Origin: CAWJTV01 sp963845695
GTDB taxonomy: Bacteria > Planctomycetota > Planctomycetia > Isosphaerales > Isosphaeraceae
Direction: 5' to 3'
DNA: 64,000 nt
Assembly (NCBI GenBank): GCA_963845695.1
Contig: CAWJTQ010000026.1
Location: 88,261-152,260, forward strand
Shown here piece by piece: positions 57,817 to 64,000 of this stretch (the stretch's first letter is position 1; each line of letters begins with the position of its first letter). The position numbers and the translations under genes were made by a program. The notes beneath the pieces were generated by a model. That model worked only from the letters and a program-made list of their open reading frames with translations. It was not told where the DNA came from and made no database searches.

Positions 57817-59437
57817 TCATCTGAACTGCTTTCTCTTTCGATACCAATCGAGGACCGGCTGGGCTTTCTTCTCGATCTCCTCCGGGACGAACGCATAATC
57901 GAGTCGTGGTGCATCCGGATGATGATCCCGCAGCACCTTGGCCGCACACCATCGCGCCGACCAGTTCGGGTCGGTCGCGAGAGGGATCCAGTCGTCCAGG
58001 GAATCGCCTTTCGCACCGGCCAGGAGCACGAACGCCAACTGGCCGCGGACGCCCATATCCGGCTCGTGGTGCAGGATCTCCCAGAGCTGCCGCCGTTCCT
58101 CCTTCGATTCCGGGCCGGCCAGGGCCGACGCCGCGGCTTTCCTCACGTTGGGAGAGTCGTCACGAAGCAGACGCCAGAAGACCTGGCGGAGGCGCTCCCC
58201 GTCCTTCGGCCGGAACAACTCGGGATGCCAGGCGAGGGCCGAGACGGCGAGCGCCCGCTCGATCGCATCCTGCGATTGGAGGGATGAGTTCGGGTCGGTG
58301 ACCGTGACCGGCGGCGGGATCCGGGGCCAGGGCGGGCGGACGGAGCCGTCCGTCAGCAGTTGGATGGCACGGGCCGCGTTGACGCGCACCCCGGGCCGCC
58401 GGCTGCCCGGCAAGGGATCGCCTGAACGGATCAGGGCGTACTTGATCGTCTGTGCGTCCGCTTGCGGGAATCGGGCGAACAGGAGGGCGCACAGCGCGGC
58501 GACCTGGGCACTGGCCGAGCTGGTCCCTCCGAAGTAGGCGAGCTCGCCCTCCGGTGTTCGGTGGTTGGGGACGAAGTACCTCGGGGCCAGGAGGTCCGGC
58601 CGCAGGTGGCCGTCGCTGTTGCGCCCCCACGGCTCGTCGGGGTTCTCGCGGTGGAACCGGGGATCGGCATGCCCCGAGTCGTGGTAGGCGCCCACCGACA
58701 GGTATTCGACCGGCGGTAGGGTGTTCTCCACGGCCGTGTTGTTGTTGCCCGTGACGACGAGGATCCCCGCCTGGATCGCCGGCTCCAGCGCGCGGACGAT
58801 CGGGTATTCCCGGGTGTTCTTGATCAGGCCGAATCGCGCCGTCGTCTTCCTGTGGAGGGCGGCGGATAGTCGACCCCGACCGTGAGGAGGATGATGCGGA
58901 TGTTCCAGCGCCGCCGGTTCTCGACGACCCACTCGATGGCCCGGCCCAGTCGCGGGTCGTAGCGATGGTGCCGTCCATCGGGCCCATCCTCGCGCACCGT
59001 GAGGTAGGGAATCACGAAGTACGTCGCCCCCGGCGCGAGGCCGCCATAGGTCCGGTCCCGCACGCGGAACGGGGCGGATGCCATCTGGAGGCGGCCACTG
59101 ACGCCGTGGGTGTACTCCGCGTCCTCTCGGTCCTTGTAAGCTTTCAGCGGCTCGACGAGCGAGACGCTCATGTCCTGAGCGACGGTCACAAGCTTGAGCC
59201 GCTCGCCCAGGGGCGCAGCGCCGGATGGAGGCTCCCGTCGTCGATCTGGACGACCCCCACGCCGCGCCCGGCTTCCGGCGTCGGGCTCTCGGGCAGGCCG
59301 AGCCGCTGCCAGGTCGGGTCCGGCTGGGCCGGTTCCTCCTGGCCCGCCGCCGGTTCGGTTCGGATCGGGGGCGGGCTAAGGGGTAAGCCTATGCCGAGGA
59401 TGATCGGAATGGCGAACACGAGCGAATTCGCGTGCAC
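57817..59437 (-). CDS. secreted subtilisin-like (S8) protease with HEAT-like C-terminus (two frameshifts)
   Basis: About 540 residues. A GTG at 59437 with GGAGG seven bases upstream starts a signal peptide (LVFAIPIILGIGLPL). The S8 triad is visible in order: Asp in VVQIDDGSLHP, His in EYTHGVSGRL and Ser in FGGTSSASAQVAAL; the oxyanion Asn is in VVTGNNNT. The C-terminal 150 residues carry HEAT-like helical pairs (LRQVFWRLLRDDSPNVRKAA, HHEPDMGVRGQLAFVLLAG). Slips near 59207 and 58862 break the frame but the pieces join without loss. It probably degrades proteins outside or in the periplasm, with the repeats binding a partner or substrate. Confidence 0.83.
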
Positions 59438-59705
59438 GGTATGTCCTCCAACGTCGGATCGACCCGACCTGGGCTGAGGGACTCATACTACCGACTCTCC
59501 CGAGGCTTCGTCCAATCGTCCGTGGATCACGCGCGGAAGACGTCAAGGACACGGAAGGAACTATCTCACAACCCCTTACAGCGAGTCAATGCCAGGAAAC
59601 AGTAGAACTACCCAGGACCGCTTCTCATCGGTTCGGGTGCCGCCCGAAGGGCGGCGTGAGCACGGACACCGAGTTTTTCACGGACACCGAGTTTTCATTT
59701 CCTTA
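59438..59705. other. intergenic stretch with an 18-base tandem repeat
   Basis: Between the protease gene and the intron. CACGGACACCGAGTTTTT occurs twice in direct succession (59661-59678 and 59679-59695, the second copy one T shorter). The palindromic GCCGCCCGAAGGGCGGCG at 59638-59656 is a possible terminator-like hairpin. The role of the repeat is unknown. Confidence 0.5.
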
Positions 59706-59746
59706 GTCGGGTAAGGAGGCGGCGTTGCCGCCACCTCCTCCCCTCA

Positions 59747-59780
59747 GAACTGGACGTGAGAGTCGCCCCTCATCCAGCTC
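59747..59780 (-). ncRNA. group II intron domain V
   Basis: A 34-base hairpin on the minus strand beginning GAGCTGGATGAGG and ending CTCACGTCCAGTTC, with the AGC catalytic triad at positions 2-4, a two-base bulge region and a GCGA-type tetraloop. This is the most conserved part of group II introns and fixes the 3' end of the element. Confidence 0.85.
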
Positions 59781-59786
59781 AAGCAT

Positions 59787-61496
59787 TCACGAACGCCCCT
59801 CGCGGGACGCGACCGCTTTGGTCCGTCCTTCTTGCACGTGGATCTGCCGATGGCAGTTGGCATGGTACAACTCCATGTTGTCCGCCGTGTCCGGACCGCC
59901 TCGGCTGCGCCAGATGCGATGATGGATCTGGCAGTCCTCCTCTGCGAGCCGCAGCGGTTGACCGCAGATCCCACACCGTCCCTTCTGTTCCTTCCAGAGA
60001 TCTTCGATCCGACTGCGACCTGTCAGCGTTTGGTTCAGTTGCCAAACCAGCCGTGCTTCGAGGTACAGTTCCCACCTCGGATCGTAGGGATTGACGTCGC
60101 TCCGAATCTTCACATAACGAATGATCCGCACCTGGGCTGCTGACCTCAACTGGATCGGCCGGCCTTGGCCTTTCTGGTTCAGCAGCGTACCGGTGAAGAC
60201 CCAGTGGCGATGACCATCAGGCGGGAAATAGGTCCTCCTGATCCATCTCCGGCCCTTCTTCGGATGCCGTCGCCGGCACCAGCGCCACACCATCCGGAAG
60301 ATCCGGTGATCCACGTACGTAAAGGTGCGCTTGCTCGCCGCATAACGGTGATACATGGTCCAGCCCTTGATCTGTTGGTTCAAGCGCTGGATCAGTTCTC
60401 CGGCCGTCAGGCTGCCTGAGCTGTCGATCGTCTCCCGGATCTTGGACAGGAACGTCTTGACGCTTGGCGACGACGGTTTGGTCAAGACCTTGCCGCAGTC
60501 GTAGCGTCGCACGTTCTGGCCCAAGAAATCGAAGCCTTCCTCCACATGCGTGATCCGGGTCTTCTCGTGCGAGAGCTCGAGCCCTCGTTCTTTCAAGAAA
60601 TGGGCCACGAGAGGTTGGACTTGATCACGAAGGAGCCCCTTCGATGTGCCGGTGATCAAGAAGTCATCCGCATAGCGGACCAGGTGGACTTTGCTCATCC
60701 GCTGTTGCTTCGGCGTCTTGGCGAAGTGCTCCGCCAGGAACCGTTGCAGTCCATCCAGGGTCCGGTTCGCCAGCGCGGGTGAAGCGATCCCGCCTTGAGG
60801 TGTCCCTTCCGTGGTGGCGAACCAGGCATGCTTCTCCAGGAAACCCGCTCTCAACCATCTCCCCAGCACCTGCCGGTCCATCGGGACGTGCGTCAGGAGC
60901 CATTCGTGGCTGATTTTATCAAAGCAAGCTCTGATATCACCTTCGAGAATCCATTCGGGGCCATGCCGATGGCTCAACAGGATATGGGTCTGTGCCAAGG
61001 CATCCGCGCAGCGGCGCTCCCGCCGAAAGCCATAGGAATGGCCGTCGGCTTGGGATTCCGCGATGGGATCGAGGCCGAGCAGATAGAGGGCCTGCATCGC
61101 CCGATCGGCCATGGTGGGGATCCCGAGGCCTCGCCGTTTGCCGTTGCTCTTGGAGATGGACACCCGGCGGAGCGGTTGCGGTCGATAACCGTGCCGGCGC
61201 AGGGTGGCGAAAGCGGCCGACTTGGACTCCGGTGTGTTCCAGAGGACTCCGTCCACACCGGGAGTCTTCGCACCCGAATTGTTGACCACTCGTAAGATGG
61301 CCAGAGCCCGGCCAGCGAACGAGTGCGTGAGCAGATAGACCAGGACTTTGACTTTATTCCATCTGCCCTCCGCGGCGGCCTTCACGATACGCGCCTGGAG
61401 CCGACGGGCCGTCCGCCAGACCTTCTTCCAGTCGATGGAGTGCCAGTCGGGCGCATGGCCGGGAGCCGCACCAGCGGGCATTTCTGCCGCCGACAT
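59787..61496 (-). CDS. ltrA: group II intron reverse transcriptase/maturase with HNH endonuclease
   Basis: A 569-residue intron-encoded protein. The reverse transcriptase domain holds SISKSNGKRRGLGIPTMADR (RT2), EGDIRACFDKISHEWL (RT3), GTPQGGIASPALAN (RT4) and VRYADDFLI (RT5, catalytic Asp pair). The maturase X domain follows (about residues 330-440, with LNQQIKGWTMYHRY). The C-terminal HNH endonuclease has GRCGICGQPL, HHRIWRSRGGPDTADN and YHANCHRQIH. All domains are intact in one frame, in contrast to many neighbours, so mobility by retrohoming is plausible. It helps the intron RNA fold, splice and copy itself into a DNA target. Confidence 0.92.
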   Translation of the reverse strand: MSAAEMPAGAAPGHAPDWHSIDWKKVWRTARRLQARIVKAAAEGRWNKVKVLVYLLTHSFAGRALAILRVVNNSGAKTPGVDGVLWNTPESKSAAFATLRRHGYRPQPLRRVSISKSNGKRRGLGIPTMADRAMQALYLLGLDPIAESQADGHSYGFRRERRCADALAQTHILLSHRHGPEWILEGDIRACFDKISHEWLLTHVPMDRQVLGRWLRAGFLEKHAWFATTEGTPQGGIASPALANRTLDGLQRFLAEHFAKTPKQQRMSKVHLVRYADDFLITGTSKGLLRDQVQPLVAHFLKERGLELSHEKTRITHVEEGFDFLGQNVRRYDCGKVLTKPSSPSVKTFLSKIRETIDSSGSLTAGELIQRLNQQIKGWTMYHRYAASKRTFTYVDHRIFRMVWRWCRRRHPKKGRRWIRRTYFPPDGHRHWVFTGTLLNQKGQGRPIQLRSAAQVRIIRYVKIRSDVNPYDPRWELYLEARLVWQLNQTLTGRSRIEDLWKEQKGRCGICGQPLRLAEEDCQIHHRIWRSRGGPDTADNMELYHANCHRQIHVQEGRTKAVASREGRS

Positions 61497-62127
61497 ATCT
61501 GCTCGTCTCCCCGAGTCGGTTGGCCGAGGCTCTCTCGTGACGGAACACCCGAGGGAAGTCAGCCCGCTTTCGCGGCGGGGCGATGTCGTCCGTGGGCGGA
61601 CTCATCCCCTATCCGACCCATTACAGGCCGGCGTTCGCTTCCTCCCTCATCCCTTCCCCGCTGCCTCATCAGCCTCCTTTGCAGTCGGCCTTCCCTCGCG
61701 GGGAGGCGACGGGGTTACTTCGTTCACCTGCTCGATCGCTCCGGGGTGAGGTCGTGCCTTTGGGCCGGTGGTGCGCCATCCGCGCGCAGGGGAGTCTGCA
61801 GCCCCTGGACTTGACCACGTACCGTTTTGGTCCGAGCCTGACAGCATCTTTGGCTCGCCTTTGTTTACGACCCTGATCGGCACTTCACCTGGGTTGACCT
61901 GACCCGGACTGCTGGCCCCCGACCGCCCTGATGCTGGCAGTCGCCGTGTCGGCTCGCGCTCCCACGGCCGATCCTGAGATCGCGGTTACGTTGTCCCCCG
62001 GGCTTCGGACCTCGCCGTTGCCAGCGACGCCCGCCGGGGTAGCAGACCGATGGCGGAACATCGGGTAATGTCAGAATCCCTCCTTTGCATAACGCATTAC
62101 AGATCGAGAAGATGCGACGAATCGCAC

Positions 62128-62154
62128 GCAAATGGACAAAAAACAACGCTAAGG
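62128..62154 (-). terminator. left arm of a hairpin split by the intron
   Basis: CCTTAGC at 62154-62148 includes the permease stop codon. Its partner GCTAAGG exists only if the intron is removed (GC at 62129-62128 plus TAAGG at 59705-59701). The loop holds a run of six T. The restored structure would be the terminator of the permease gene. Confidence 0.45.
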
Positions 62155-63910
62155 GCCGCCCGTCCCAGAACGCACCTGGCCAGTATCGCGAACGGATTCA
62201 CTCGGCCAGGTGCGGTGGCGTTTGGGCCGCCCGGGAACATCGGGAATGCGGCCCAGGCAGCCGTCGAAGGTGAGCAGGGTCAGGCCGAAGAACGTCCCCG
62301 CCGCCGCGGCGTACGCGGCGGTCCAGCAGAGCGCGGCGAACGCCACGCCGGGCCAGGCATCGAGCGCGTACGGCGCGATGCTGGCGCGCGTCAGAAGCGT
62401 CATGCTGACGACGGGGCTTCCCATCATGACCCAGTAGGGAAACCAGTCATCGCGCGGAGCATTGGCAAACAGGAAGAAGATCAGGACCGGCCATCCCAGA
62501 GACATGCCCAGGCAGGCGCTGGCGCAGAGGGCCGGCGCGCGGCCGGCGCGGCGACTCCACGTGGCCAGTGCGAGGCTCAGGCTGGTGACGGCGGCGCCCT
62601 GCGCCAGGATCAGGGCCATGATGAGAAGCGGGCCGGCCCAGCGTCCAACGGCGGTCAGCATCAGCGTCATGACGGTCGGCAATAGTGCGAGCAGCGGGAC
62701 TGCGCCGGAACGCCCAGCGCCACTTCCCCCGCACGATCGTCGCGGTCGGCAGCGGCGTGGCGAGCAGCACGTCGAGGCAGCCGTGCGCTCGCTCCTCGTA
62801 CAGGCCGGCGGCCGTCGTGACGGAGAGAAGCAAGAGGCCGATGGCGACCTGACAGACGTTGACGCGCACCGGCATCCAGATGCCGGGCACGCCGCGCGGG
62901 GCAATCATCATCACGAACGCCTGCACGCTCAGCGCGAGCGCCAGCACGCCGTAGAGGCCCCAGACGATCCGAGTCCAGCGCGACGGGGGTTGGCGGTGGC
63001 ACTCGCGCCAGACGACGGGGTTGCCGTCGAGCGTCGGGCGCCCACGGGCGGCGCCAGCGGGGGGAGCGGGCGCGTGGTGTCGCCCTCTGTCCACTCTGGC
63101 CGACGCACACGGGCGCAGCCGCCAGATGGTGAGCGCGACCAGCCCGGCCGCAAGCACCACCGCCCCGGCCAGGAAGTGCAACTGCGCGGCGAGGCCCGGA
63201 CTCCACGACGGCGATAGCTCGTGGGCGAAGAGGGTGAGCATGAAGGGATGGGTCCGCGCTAGCCAGCCCCAGGGAAGCGGACGGCCGGTGAGGTGGCTCG
63301 TCACCACGACCCAGACCGGCAAGAGCAGCAGCCAGCCGAACCAGACGAAGTACATCGCCAGCAGCACCTCGTGGGTCTTCCTGCCCCAGAGCGAGAGCGA
63401 CAGGGCGAGCGCGCAGCCGAGCACGGCGAGACCCACGACCACGGCGAACGACCCACCGAGCGCGGCGGGATCGATTCCCCCGAACAGGCTCGTGATCGCC
63501 AGTACGGGGACGGCCGCCGCGATCGTCGCCAGCACCGGCAACAGCCGCGCGGCGAGCTTGCCGAGCACGACCTCGGCGCTGGAGAGGTCGGTGGCGAGGA
63601 CATCGAGCAAGGTCCCGCGCGCCCTCTCCTGGCAGATCACGCCGGCCGTGGCCGCCGGCGCGGCGAGCAGAACGGTGACCACCGCCACGCACTCGATTAT
63701 CCCGAAGAACATCTTCGCGAGATCGGCCTGTGCCTGCACGGTGGAGGGGGCGGTGAGGTGCGACTCGACCAGCCAGACCAGCCAGACCAGCGCCAGCCCG
63801 CCCAGGAGCACGAGGACAAAGCCCGCACGCCAGGCGTACATCGTCCAGCGCCGGGTTGCCCGCAGCCACTCATAAGCAAAGACGGGACCGAGCCCGAGGC
63901 GGAGTGTCAT
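62149..63910 (-). CDS. ABC-2 type permease, large (frameshift)
   Basis: About 585 residues with around twelve membrane helices, for instance AGFVLVLLGGLALVWLVWLVE, CVAVVTVLLAAPAATAGVIC and VLATIAAAVPVLAITSLFGG. CQERARGTLLDVLATDLSSAEVVLGK in the first half and YEERAHGCLDVLLATPLPTAT in the second show that the ABC-2 unit is duplicated within the protein. The frame slips near 62705 and ends at TAG 62149, immediately before the intron. The ATPase partner must lie to the right of the window. ATG 63910 (MTLRLGLGPVFAYEWLRA) is a good start. The substrate is unknown. Confidence 0.83.
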
Positions 63911-64000
63911 CGATGCACCCTTGGGTACCCCTTCGTGTCGGCTTGTTTGCAACGACCCGACAATGGGCTAATAACCAACCGAAAACCAGGAAGACGGGGT

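Larger units (their letters stand above)
59706..62127 (-). mobile_element. group II intron with encoded maturase
   Basis: A complete-looking retroelement of about 2.4 kb. On the minus strand it would begin GTGCG at 62127 (group II 5' consensus GTGYG) and end CCGAC at 59706. Domain V is clear, domain VI is a GC-rich hairpin with a TTACCCGAC end, and the maturase lies in domain IV. If these ends are spliced out, the flanks join so that CCTTAGC at 62154-62148 faces GCTAAGG formed exactly across the junction. This match supports both predicted ends. The 5' end is less certain than the 3' end. Confidence 0.75.

Noticed and set aside
1198..63910. Programmed ribosomal frameshifting as a general feature
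   Set aside because: The slip sites share no slippery heptamer or downstream structure that I can see, shift in different directions, and affect unrelated genes.
1..64000. CRISPR array
   Set aside because: No set of regularly spaced direct repeats was found; the only tandem repeat has two adjacent units without spacers, and no cas gene is present.

Overview
The window looks like a chromosome segment of a high-GC member of Planctomycetota, most likely near the Isosphaeraceae. The evidence is a TatC with a long insertion after its first membrane helix, a secreted hydrolase with the planctomycete N-terminal LE..DRCLLS signal, a secreted fusion of TIM barrel, heme c, beta-propeller and blue-copper modules, sulfatases, and menaquinone made by the futalosine route (mqnA, mqnC and a candidate aminofutalosine deaminase). 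This is a reading from protein motifs, not a database placement.

Layout. 0.9-8.6 kb: small HTH protein, PAS hybrid histidine kinase, Na+/drug-type ABC exporter whose permease is fused to a CPBP protease, amidohydrolase, multi-TM protein. 8.7-16.9 kb: manA, tatC, cobA-hemD fusion, three tandem Hsp20 genes, BlaR1-like M56 sensor protease with BlaI repressor. 17.4-27.9 kb: core metabolism and translation (cimA, DinB protein, valS, DUF151 nuclease, tRNA-Ser, mqnC, mqnA, TPR protein, amidohydrolase). 28-34.7 kb: accessory region with a DUF1016 remnant, a tyrosine recombinase with a translationally coupled partner, a cut-off ATPase, an HTH plus zinc-ribbon pair, a histidine kinase cut by an IS4-like element, and an ISL3 remnant. 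34.7-42.6 kb: sugar dehydrogenase, AraC regulator, NmrA/TetR divergent pair with two palindromes, a low-GC HEPN-like gene next to a broken sulfatase, and an ECF sigma / small membrane protein / signal peptidase I operon. 43.7-52.9 kb: the large redox fusion protein, a LigD-type phosphoesterase, and a second ABC exporter operon. 52.9-57.6 kb: a second graveyard (truncated sulfatase, lipase-like secreted protein, broken IS3, beta-lactamase remnant). 57.8-64 kb: subtilisin-like protease, a group II intron with its maturase, and an ABC-2 permease whose terminator the intron seems to have entered.

Caveat that affects nearly every entry: over twenty otherwise well conserved genes, including the essential valS, are interrupted by single-base frameshifts. 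I read most of these as uncorrected indel errors in the assembly and annotate the genes across them. True decay (nonsense codons, truncation, IS insertion) is concentrated at 28-34.7, 40.0-40.8 and 52.9-57.6 kb and is marked as pseudogene.
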